Both the position numbers and the translations under genes were made by a program. Positions 57,614 through 64,000 of a DNA stretch of 64,000 nucleotides are shown in pieces. Below the pieces are notes generated by a model. The model was not told the DNA's origin, ran no database searches, and saw only the letters and a list, made by a program, of their open reading frames with translations. The DNA is taken from NCBI GenBank assembly GCA_001673575.1, contig LZME01000071.1, positions 1 to 64,000 of the forward strand, given 5' to 3'. Source of the stretch: Mycolicibacter heraklionensis. GTDB lineage: Bacteria > Actinomycetota > Actinomycetes > Mycobacteriales > Mycobacteriaceae. Numbering within the stretch: position 1 is the first letter of the stretch; every line of letters begins with the position of its first letter.

Positions 57614-58693
57614 ATGACGCATACAAGCAATCGATGGTTGACGGCCGGATTCGTGGCGGGGGGCTGCGCCGGCCTGATGGGGATGACCGCTGTGCTCAGC
57701 GCAGGGTTCGCCTTCGGTGAGAACACCGCGTTGATCATGGGATCGGCCTTTCAGCCGACGCCGGTGCAGTCCTACATCGACCAGGTCATTGCCGGTTTCC
57801 TCGATCCCGAGCACCCGTTTGACGGGCAGCCGACGTTTCCGGGGTATACCCCCGTCGGCGTGACGACGCCGGAGACCGATTACGGACCAGGACTGACCCA
57901 GGGCGTCGACGATCTGCACCAGGCACTGCTGGCGCACTTGGCCGAGGGCGACAACATCGCCGTGTGGGGCTACTCGATGAGCGCTGCGGTGGCCACCCAG
58001 GAGTTGGTGAACCTCTTAAGTCTTCCGCCCGACGAGCAGCCCGATCCGGACACCCTGCGCTTTGTTCTGTTGGAAAGCCTGAACAGCCCCAACGGCGGCT
58101 TCTTCACCCGCTTCGATTCGGACATGGCAGTGGCGCCCGCGGACGGCATCTACCACACCGACATCTACAACATCGAGTACAGCGGCGCGACGGACTTCCC
58201 GAAATATCCGCTCAACTTCCTCGCGCTGGCCAATGCCATGGCCGGCTACGTCTACCTGCACCCGGCGCTGCTGCCCGGCTGGCCGACGACCTTCGACCCG
58301 AGCGCGATCCAGGACGCGGTGAAGCTCCCGACATCGTCGGGCGACGTCAACACCGACTACTTCCTGATTCCCACCCAGAATCTGCCGCTGCTCGATGGGA
58401 TCCGCGCATTCCCGGTGTTCGGGCCGGCAATGGCGGATCTGGTGCAGCCCGCCCTGCGAGTCCTCATCGATCTGGGCTACGACCGCTCAGATCCGGCCGA
58501 TGTTCTTACGCCGGTGTCGTGGAGCATGCCGGCAATCGATTGGGACGTCGTGTCGCAGAATCTGCAACTCGGTTTCGAGCAAGGTTGGATCGCCGCCCAG
58601 GTCGACCTGGGCATGTTGCCCGACAGCGAGCTGCCGAGTCTCTACCCCTATCTCCCGGATCTGTCGGGCCTCATCGGCGCCCTGGACGCCTAG
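57614..58693 (+). CDS. PE-PPE domain (PF08237-like) secreted esterase
   Basis: A 359-residue exported protein. The hydrophobic signal segment is about residues 8-35 (GFVAGGCAGLMGMTAVLSAG). The rest is a PE-PPE C-terminal domain, a serine hydrolase of the cutinase-like group, with GNTALIMGS-like start (ENTALIMGSAFQPTP), PETDYGPGLTQGVDDL and the nucleophile motif WGYSMSAAVATQE. Normally this domain follows a PE or PPE leader; here it stands alone behind a signal peptide, so it should use Sec rather than type VII export. ATG 57614 has GGGGGA upstream. Confidence 0.85.
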   Translation: MTHTSNRWLTAGFVAGGCAGLMGMTAVLSAGFAFGENTALIMGSAFQPTPVQSYIDQVIAGFLDPEHPFDGQPTFPGYTPVGVTTPETDYGPGLTQGVDDLHQALLAHLAEGDNIAVWGYSMSAAVATQELVNLLSLPPDEQPDPDTLRFVLLESLNSPNGGFFTRFDSDMAVAPADGIYHTDIYNIEYSGATDFPKYPLNFLALANAMAGYVYLHPALLPGWPTTFDPSAIQDAVKLPTSSGDVNTDYFLIPTQNLPLLDGIRAFPVFGPAMADLVQPALRVLIDLGYDRSDPADVLTPVSWSMPAIDWDVVSQNLQLGFEQGWIAAQVDLGMLPDSELPSLYPYLPDLSGLIGALDA

Positions 58694-58798
58694 CACAGGT
58701 GCGCCGCCGGGCTATGCCGGAACGCCGGTGCCTTCGCCCGGATGCCGTGGGCCCCAACGGTTTCGGCGCTCGTCGTGGCAGGCTGGCCTGGCCTACGA

Positions 58799-58829
58799 TC
58801 CCACGCGCCGGGTCGGCCGGCGCGTGGGA
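58799..58829. terminator. Perfect 13-bp hairpin between convergent genes
   Basis: TCCCACGCGCCGG (58799-58811) and CCGGCGCGTGGGA (58817-58829) surround a 5-base loop. The hairpin sits in the 162-base gap between the PE-PPE gene and the convergent secreted-protein gene. It could terminate both strands. No T tract follows. Confidence 0.6.
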
Positions 58830-58855
58830 CGCCGAAGTCAGGCTGTTGAGGACGG

Positions 58856-60208
58856 CTACGCCGCCGGGGTGACGTCGAAGATCGCGTCCCAGAGGCCCTG
58901 GATGTCGAAGGGCCCGATGATCCCGATGTTGTCGAAGATGTTGTACCAGTAGTCGCCGAAGAAGGCCTGGAGCTGCTCGGGCGTCGGCAAGAAGCCGGTG
59001 GTGTCGATGACCGGGTCCGGCGGCAGCGGGTTCTTGATGTCGAGCAACACGGTGCCCAAGCGCCACAACCACGCCTGCGTCTCGATCATCTCCGGGTTGG
59101 AGACGTTAGCGGTGCCCTCCTCGTAGGCGTCCATCCATTCACCGATGACGGGGTTGCCCGGCCACAGGTCGTCCATGATCTTGACCAACCAGTAGTAGCT
59201 GGGCGTGTTCCAGTCCTCGGGGTTGAAGATGTTGCCGCCGGGCTCGGGAAGCAAGCACGGTCCGGGGCATAGCGGGCTGCCCGGGATGAACGGGTTGAAG
59301 GCCAGCAAGGACGAGGCGATAAACGATTGCAGCACGCGCGCGAATTCGATCGGGTCGGGGAGGTCAAACTTGTCGACGTCGAACGGCTGCAGCAGGCTGT
59401 CGAAGAAGTTGGTGAACGGAGTGCTGAAGTCCATCGCGTAGTAGCTGCCCGCCCAGGGCATCAACGGCGCGTCCGGGTCGATATTGGGGTAGTCCTCGGG
59501 GTTCAACCCCAGTTCTTCCAGGGTGCGGGTGCCCTGCCAGTAGTACATGTCGTTGGCGTACCCGATGTTGACCATGCCTGGCCCATTGGGGTCGAAGTAG
59601 AACTCGTTGCCGTTCGTCATGTCCGAGAACGGGATCTGGAACCAGTTCTCGATCAGCGGGAACTTCTGCAGGCCAGTGGCAATCAGCAAGCTCCACAGCG
59701 TCTGGTCGATCCAGGTGAAGCCGGTGATCGGGCTGGTCGGCATCGCCGGCAGACAGTCCAAGCCCGCGCAGCTCAGGTCGATCGGAATCTGAACATTGGC
59801 CAGCATCGACAGTTGCTGTCCGAGGCCGGGGAACAATCGGTCCCCCTCGTGACCGGCGCCGGAGATCAACGGGAACGGGAACATCATTTGGAGGATGCCC
59901 TCGAAGTGCCCCATGTCGCCGGGGTCCTCGCCCCAGGCGTTGGTGGGACTTCCGGCCATCCAGGGGCCGCTGTAGAACAGCGACTTTGCCAGCGTGTCCA
60001 GCCCGTGAATCTCGTTCGCCGGAATATTGACCAACGCCTGGAACAGGTTCAGCGGAACGTTCAACCATGACTCGCCGGCGGTCAGCTGCGTGTCCAGGTG
60101 AACCGTGGGCAGCTCCGGGATCGCGGGCGTTGCCGGAGCGACGGCGATGAGTCCGGCGGTGGTGACGACCAGCCCCGCGGAGAAGTACGAACGCAAGGCT
60201 GAAACCAT
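58856..60208 (-). CDS. Large secreted protein with WGEDPGD motif (copy 1)
   Basis: A 450-residue exported protein. The signal peptide is about residues 1-30 (GLVVTTAGLIAVAPATPA). The mature part contains LNVPLNLFQALVNIPANEI, a NAWGEDPGDMGHF motif, LIDLSCAGLDC-type cysteines, an LMPWAGSYYAMDF block and FNPFIPGSPLCPGPC. It shares these blocks in the same order with the protein at 60448, so the two are tandem paralogues. It is rich in Pro, aromatic and acidic residues, with no recognisable catalytic motif. GGAGG lies 8 bases before the ATG at 60208. Function unknown; probably envelope or extracellular. Confidence 0.8.
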   Translation of the reverse strand: MVSALRSYFSAGLVVTTAGLIAVAPATPAIPELPTVHLDTQLTAGESWLNVPLNLFQALVNIPANEIHGLDTLAKSLFYSGPWMAGSPTNAWGEDPGDMGHFEGILQMMFPFPLISGAGHEGDRLFPGLGQQLSMLANVQIPIDLSCAGLDCLPAMPTSPITGFTWIDQTLWSLLIATGLQKFPLIENWFQIPFSDMTNGNEFYFDPNGPGMVNIGYANDMYYWQGTRTLEELGLNPEDYPNIDPDAPLMPWAGSYYAMDFSTPFTNFFDSLLQPFDVDKFDLPDPIEFARVLQSFIASSLLAFNPFIPGSPLCPGPCLLPEPGGNIFNPEDWNTPSYYWLVKIMDDLWPGNPVIGEWMDAYEEGTANVSNPEMIETQAWLWRLGTVLLDIKNPLPPDPVIDTTGFLPTPEQLQAFFGDYWYNIFDNIGIIGPFDIQGLWDAIFDVTPAA

Positions 60209-60388
60209 CCCGGGGTCCTCCAACAAGCTAAGGTGAGTTACGGAAAGCGGCACAGCCGCGTGCGGTTCATGAATCTACCAAAGTGTTACCTGAGCGCAAA
60301 TCGAGAGTCACATGTTGGCAATCGAGACGTATGCGCAGTGTTTGCTGTGAGAACCGTGGATGCAGCAGCGCGACGGGCCCCGAACGCA

Positions 60389-60421
60389 CGGCAGCCCGGC
60401 CGCAAACGGGCCGGGCTGCCG
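60389..60421 (-). terminator. Perfect 13-bp hairpin after secreted copy 2
   Basis: CGGCAGCCCGGCC (60389-60401) and GGCCGGGCTGCCG (60409-60421) flank the 7-base loop GCAAACG, 27 bases after the stop of the secreted gene. It looks like an intrinsic terminator without a T tract and separates the two paralogues into different transcripts. Confidence 0.6.
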
Positions 60422-60447
60422 CGAAGTCGCTCTGACGCGGAGTCGAT

Positions 60448-62259
60448 CTAGAAGGGGAACCAGCTCGCGAGCTCGCTCCAGAACGCGTCGAGATCGGTGA
60501 CGAGTCCGCCGCTGGGGTCGAGGAACCGCAGGAAATCATCCCACAGCAGCAGCGAATTCTTGCCGCCGTAGTCGCCGATCTCCTGCTCGTCCAGCGGCAG
60601 GTCGGGGTTCCAGGTCGGCGGCATGTAGTAGCCGGTTTCGGGGTTGATCGGCCACGGCCCCAGCAGGCCCGGGTCGGTCAACACACCGCCGTTGACGGCC
60701 AGGGCCGGCAGATACGGGTTGATGTCACCGAGCAAGTCGATGATCTGGTTGTGGGTGTCGGCGTCGAAGGTGAACATCCCGGTCTGCAGAGCAGAGATAC
60801 CGGCCAGGATCTGCTCGTCGGTCCCGCCGTTGGCATTGCCGACGGCGTTCTCCGCTTCCTGCTCGGTCAGGTCGATCCACTGCTGGATCACTGGGTTGGG
60901 GGCGCCGATGGCCTGGATCGACTTGACGAGGTCAAGGCTGGTCACTCCCCACGGCGGGGAGACCGGCGGCATGTTGCACAGCCCCGGGCACATCGGGCTG
61001 CCGGCGACGTATGGGTTGAAGTCGACGACCATCCCGGCGATCAGGGCTTTCATCGCCTGGAAGACCTCCTCCGGGCCGGAGAAGTGGAAGCCGGTGAGCG
61101 GGTCGTCGCCGTTGACGCTCCAGTCGACCGGCTGCATCAGGCTGTCGAACCATCGCTGCAGGGGGCCGAACGGGTCCAGCTTGAAGGTCAGTCCCGCCCA
61201 TGGCATCAGGTTGACCTGGTTGCCGTACTCGTCGAGGACGGGGTCGCCGTTCTCGTCGAGGAGCGGGTGGGTGCCCGGGTAGCCGAACCCGGGCTGAGCC
61301 TCACCGGACCATGGGCTCCCGCCGTACATGGGCCCGCCCGGCACCGCCCCACCCGGACCGACGCCGGCGTCCGGGTTGGCGATACCGCCGGAGGTCGGGT
61401 TGTCCGGGTCACTCCACGGGCTGTCGGGGAACTTATAACCGTTCAACAGGTCCTGGATCGGCACCTTGAGCCAGTACTTGAACAGGTCCAGCTGATTGTC
61501 GTCGTTCGGGAAGTTGGTGAACTTCAGGAAGAAGTTCAGCGTCGCGTCCAAGCCGGTGATCCCGGTGATCGGCTCGACCGGAGACATCGGATAGCACTGG
61601 ATCGAGTCACACGATGCACTGATCGGCAGCATGGCCGCGGCGAACATCGCGAACTGCTGGCCCCAGCCCGCGGTGCCGTTGGCCAACGCATCCGGGTCGA
61701 TCGTCGGGTCATACAGACCGGAGAGCTGCGGGGCGAACGGCAGCATGAAGTCCATGACGGCCATGAAGTGGCCCGGGTCGCCCGGGTCCTCACCCCAGAT
61801 ATTGGTGGCGCTGGGGGTGAACCAGTTGCCGGTGAAGAAGAACGAGTTGGCCAGCACGTTGGTGGCCGACACCTCGTTGAACGGGATATTGACGATGTCC
61901 TGGAACAGGTTGAACGGCACATTCAGCAACGACGCCTCGGCCGCCAGCTGTACCGCGCGCTCGGCCGCGGCCGGATCCGTGATCCAGGGTGCGACCGGCG
62001 AGACCGGAGTGACCGCAGCTACGGCTGTCGCGGCCGCTACGGCGGCGCCGGCTGTGGTGTAGCGGCGCTGCGGCGCCGGAAGGCGCGTACCTGCAGCCGC
62101 GGATCGACGCTGTGCCGCTGCGCGGTGCGCCCCGGCAGTCGCCGACCGGCCCTGGGGGACGGCTACCGGCCCCCCGGCAATCGCAAATCGCCGCTGCGGA
62201 ACCGCTCTGTGCGCTCCGCCCGTTGTGTACCGACGCTGACGCGTCCCCCCACCAATCAC
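60448..62259 (-). CDS. Large secreted protein with WGEDPGD motif (copy 2), repeat-extended N-terminus
   Basis: A 603-residue paralogue of the protein at 58856. Residues 8-77 are five 14-residue Arg/Ala-rich repeats, the last of which runs into the hydrophobic export segment ([19 protein letters not shown]). Then follow LLNVPFNLFQDIVNIPFNEV, NIWGEDPGDPGHF, cysteines in SCDSIQC, a Gly/Pro-rich insert (about 300-345), LMPWAGLTFKLDPF and FNPYVAGSPMCPGLC. GTG 62259 is preceded by AAGGGGG. No ATG, GTG or TTG was seen within the repeats, so the extension should be translated. Function unknown. Confidence 0.78.
   Translation of the reverse strand: MIGGGTRQRRYTTGGAHRAVPQRRFAIAGGPVAVPQGRSATAGAHRAAAQRRSAAAGTRLPAPQRRYTTAGAAVAAATAVAAVTPVSPVAPWITDPAAAERAVQLAAEASLLNVPFNLFQDIVNIPFNEVSATNVLANSFFFTGNWFTPSATNIWGEDPGDPGHFMAVMDFMLPFAPQLSGLYDPTIDPDALANGTAGWGQQFAMFAAAMLPISASCDSIQCYPMSPVEPITGITGLDATLNFFLKFTNFPNDDNQLDLFKYWLKVPIQDLLNGYKFPDSPWSDPDNPTSGGIANPDAGVGPGGAVPGGPMYGGSPWSGEAQPGFGYPGTHPLLDENGDPVLDEYGNQVNLMPWAGLTFKLDPFGPLQRWFDSLMQPVDWSVNGDDPLTGFHFSGPEEVFQAMKALIAGMVVDFNPYVAGSPMCPGLCNMPPVSPPWGVTSLDLVKSIQAIGAPNPVIQQWIDLTEQEAENAVGNANGGTDEQILAGISALQTGMFTFDADTHNQIIDLLGDINPYLPALAVNGGVLTDPGLLGPWPINPETGYYMPPTWNPDLPLDEQEIGDYGGKNSLLLWDDFLRFLDPSGGLVTDLDAFWSELASWFPF
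62029..62238 (-). repeat. Five 42-bp coding repeats in signal region
   Basis: Five in-frame units of 14 codons, each beginning QRR or QGR: QRRYTTGGAHRAVP, QRRFAIAGGPVAVP, QGRSATAGAHRAAA, QRRSAAAGTRLPAP and QRRYTTAGAAVAAA. First and last units are most alike at the start. They lie between the first seven residues and the hydrophobic core of the signal peptide. A single unit would give an ordinary signal peptide. Copy number may vary between strains. Confidence 0.85.
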
Positions 62260-62409
62260 AAATCCCCCTTGTGTCCCCCACGAACCGTGACAGCATATAG
62301 CTGTTACCGCCGGGTGTCTAAGCGAGCAGTGATTAACTTACATCACTTGGGGAATGTTTTCCGCTAAGTTCCACGTAAACTTCGTCAAAGGTTGATCTTT
62401 AGCTTTTAT

Positions 62410-63129
62410 TCAGCTATCCCGCCATGCGAGGTCGCCATAGCCGTCGAGATGAGCCACCTCCCCGACCGGCTTGCGGGTGGTCGGGCCGTAGCGCCCACGG
62501 GGCCATCCGAGCGGCACGATGCAACACGGCGTGACCGCGTGCGGCAGACGCAATACGCGTCGCACGGCGCGCTGATTCCACAGCGGAAGGGTGATCAGCG
62601 AGGCGCCCAAGCCCATGGCACGGGCTGCGAGCAGCAGATTCTGAACACTGGGGTAGATCGACCCCCAGTAGGCAGACTCGGCGATGTGCGGCATGCGCAC
62701 CACCGGCAGGCGGCCCTCCCGTGCACCCAGTCGCAGGCAGGCCACCACAAGCACTGGGAGCTCGGCGAAATGGTCGATCTGCCACTCCATCGCCCGGGCT
62801 ATACCGGCGATCGATTCGTCGGTCTTGATCTTTCTCCGCAGCACCACACCGCGCTGAATTTTCCACGCCTGCCGATAACGCTTAGCCAATTCTTCTTTGA
62901 CGCGGCGGTCCTTCACAACGATGAATTCCCAGTTCTGCCCGTCATTTCCAGTCGGGGCACGCAGCGCCAACTCGATGCATTTGAGCACCACCGCATCATC
63001 GACCGGATCGGAGTACACGCGCCGTATCGCGCGCTGCGTCATCATGGCCTCAGCCAGCGGCATCTCCAGCCGAGCCAGCGCCTCGGCCGTCGTCGGCACA
63101 TGACTGTATGTGAACTCGGATTCAGGCAT
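62410..63129 (-). CDS. Nitroreductase family protein
   Basis: A 239-residue FMN-type nitroreductase-fold protein. It begins with AEAMMTQRAIRRVYSDPVDDAVV, has LALRAPTGNDGQNWEFIVV (FMN contact), a central ESAYWGSIYPSVQNLLLAARAMGLGAS and a C-terminal VPLGWPRGRYGPTTRKPV. These enzymes reduce nitro, quinone or flavin-like compounds with NAD(P)H. It overlaps the end of the upstream DUF2505 gene by 8 bases on the same strand, so the two are cotranscribed. Confidence 0.9.
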   Translation of the reverse strand: MPESEFTYSHVPTTAEALARLEMPLAEAMMTQRAIRRVYSDPVDDAVVLKCIELALRAPTGNDGQNWEFIVVKDRRVKEELAKRYRQAWKIQRGVVLRRKIKTDESIAGIARAMEWQIDHFAELPVLVVACLRLGAREGRLPVVRMPHIAESAYWGSIYPSVQNLLLAARAMGLGASLITLPLWNQRAVRRVLRLPHAVTPCCIVPLGWPRGRYGPTTRKPVGEVAHLDGYGDLAWRDS

Positions 63130-63625
63130 TTTCACCCAGCCAGGTCGTGGTGAACCGTTGTATTTCCGGAATGCCTTGGGAGAATTCACGGGCTAGGAAG
63201 CTCTCGATGGGGCCGCCCACTAACGGCACCTTGAACCGGATCGTGCCATTCAGCGCCAGCTTCGAGCCGGTGCCGTCGCGCTCGAGCACCGCGGTGCCAC
63301 TCCCCGATCCCGGAGCGCCGGTCACCGCGACCGTGATCTCACCGTTGACCCGGCCGTCGCCCGCCGGCGTCCACACCTCGGTGGTGACGATGTTGAGGTC
63401 GCCGCGATACACCTTGGCCAACATGCCGGGCAATGCACCGTGGCGGAGGTCCTCGGTCACCACGACCCGAATGCGGCCATCCGCATCGACATCCAGGGAG
63501 TCGAGGGTCTTGCTTCCGCCAAAGGCCTCCAGCCGGGCCTGCCAGTAGGACCGGTCGCCGAAGGCGCGGTGTACCTGCTCGACCGAGGCAGGTGAGGAGA
63601 ACGTCACCTCAAAGGAACGCGGCAT
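63122..63625 (-). CDS. DUF2505 (SRPBCC-like) protein
   Basis: A 167-residue protein of the mycobacterial DUF2505 group, a START/SRPBCC-type lipid-binding fold: MPRSFEVTFSSPASVEQVHRAF, WQARLEAFGG, a beta-rich centre and a long C-terminal helix VGGPIESFLAREFSQGIPEIQRFTT (given in part). It probably binds a hydrophobic ligand. It lies 13 bases after the flavodoxin-like gene and overlaps the nitroreductase, so the three probably form one operon. Confidence 0.83.
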   Translation of the reverse strand: MPRSFEVTFSSPASVEQVHRAFGDRSYWQARLEAFGGSKTLDSLDVDADGRIRVVVTEDLRHGALPGMLAKVYRGDLNIVTTEVWTPAGDGRVNGEITVAVTGAPGSGSGTAVLERDGTGSKLALNGTIRFKVPLVGGPIESFLAREFSQGIPEIQRFTTTWLGENA

Positions 63626-63638
63626 TACTGCTGACCTC

Positions 63639-64000
63639 TCATTTGCCGAATAGCCGACTCACCAGGCCCGCAGCGAACTTGCGGACCCGGTCGAGCTGCT
63701 CGGGCTGAACGTTGGTGGGTGGCAGTCGTAGGCCCAGGTAACGCTCTCGGTAGCGGCCGCTGCCCAGGTAGCTGGTCAACGCCAGCATCGAGCGCAGCGG
63801 GTCACCGGGGTAGCTGAGGTGAATCTCGTCCTGGTAGCGACCACCGCACCCCTCCGCGAGCCGACAGACCTCGGCATAGTTCTCCTGCCAGAACTCGCGG
63901 CAGACGGTGAACACCACAAACGGCTTGCCGTCCAGAAGCTTTCGGGCCTCATCGGTTTGCAGAAACGACCTGATCGGCATGGCGGGCGCCTTCCACCAGG
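63639..64000 (-). CDS. Flavodoxin-like protein, 5' end outside window
   Basis: The visible 120 residues start mid-protein with WWKAPAMPIRSFLQT, a segment typical of flavodoxin-fold oxidoreductases. FVVFTVCREFWQENYAEV and YPGDPLRSMLALTSYLG follow, and the protein ends RKFAAGLVSRLFGK. An ATG at 63980 exists, but the frame is open through the edge with conserved-looking residues before it, so the true start lies beyond 64000. It may supply or use FMN with the downstream nitroreductase; the exact family is not certain. Confidence 0.7.
   Translation of the reverse strand, partial: WWKAPAMPIRSFLQTDEARKLLDGKPFVVFTVCREFWQENYAEVCRLAEGCGGRYQDEIHLSYPGDPLRSMLALTSYLGSGRYRERYLGLRLPPTNVQPEQLDRVRKFAAGLVSRLFGK

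Noticed and set aside
62029..62238. Repeat array considered as CRISPR
   Set aside because: Units are contiguous 42-bp coding repeats without spacers, in frame with a gene; no cas genes are present.
1..64000. Search for tRNA, rRNA, insertion sequences and CRISPR arrays
   Set aside because: No tRNA-like cloverleaf with CCA-type ends, rRNA motifs, transposase motifs or spaced repeats were noticed by eye. A tRNAscan or ISfinder run would be needed to exclude short ones.

Overview
The window is high-GC actinobacterial DNA, and its gene content places it in the Mycobacteriaceae. It has two PPE proteins with SVP signatures, an MmpL transporter, BioQ and BsaP biotin genes, DinX, F420-type DUF385 proteins, DUF732 and a standalone PE-PPE esterase. 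From the left edge to ileS (about 44 kb) the order follows the M. tuberculosis segment hisD (Rv1599) to ileS (Rv1536), as I remember that genome, with local insertions and losses. Species cannot be fixed by reading; a non-tuberculous slow or intermediate grower is plausible. No rRNA, tRNA, CRISPR array, transposase or prophage genes were seen.

Layout. 1-0.5 kb: hisD is broken at the edge by a perfect inverted repeat, probably an assembly artefact. 0.6-5.3 kb: the nadA-nadB-nadC operon for de novo NAD synthesis, divergent from its nudix-type repressor nrtR, with a palindromic operator between them. 5.3-12.8 kb: a secretory-type lipase, a DUF2567 membrane protein, then bioB-bsaP, bioQ and bioA-bioF-bioD-ligT. 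Two near-identical BioQ operators serve this biotin block. 13-19.4 kb: RipD-like inactive NlpC/P60 protein, an acyltransferase-SGNH membrane protein, glycogen debranching enzyme TreX, and a ThrE exporter where treY and treZ would be expected. 19.5-27.6 kb: ilvA, F420-type oxidoreductases, a fatty acyl-CoA ligase and enoyl-CoA hydratase pair, a DUF488 gene with no normal start codon, and a MerR regulator with its divergent target. 27.7-37.6 kb: dnaE1, dodecin, rluD, lspA, ansA, OsmC and dinX. 37.6-40.9 kb: a PPE-PPE-DUF732 operon with a long leader containing a perfect three-way-junction element. 40.9-44.3 kb: ileS under a translational T-box.

Right of ileS the window becomes accessory. 44.4-57.5 kb holds a lipase, a hemerythrin, an MmpL exporter with a Baeyer-Villiger-type monooxygenase, an AurF-like diiron oxygenase, two Rv2952-like methyltransferases flanking a P450-SDR pair, and an SDR-hydrolase fusion. 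This reads as a lipid or natural-product tailoring and export locus that lacks its own synthase. 57.6-62.3 kb encodes a secreted PE-PPE esterase and two large paralogous secreted proteins; one of these has five 14-residue repeats inserted ahead of its signal segment. 62.4-64 kb: nitroreductase, DUF2505 protein and a flavodoxin-like protein cut by the window edge.

Control themes are compact. NAD and biotin genes are each controlled by a local repressor at palindromes lying on the -10 boxes. Several genes appear leaderless, with a TAnnnT-like box 6-8 bases before the start codon. ileS is controlled by tRNA-Ile.
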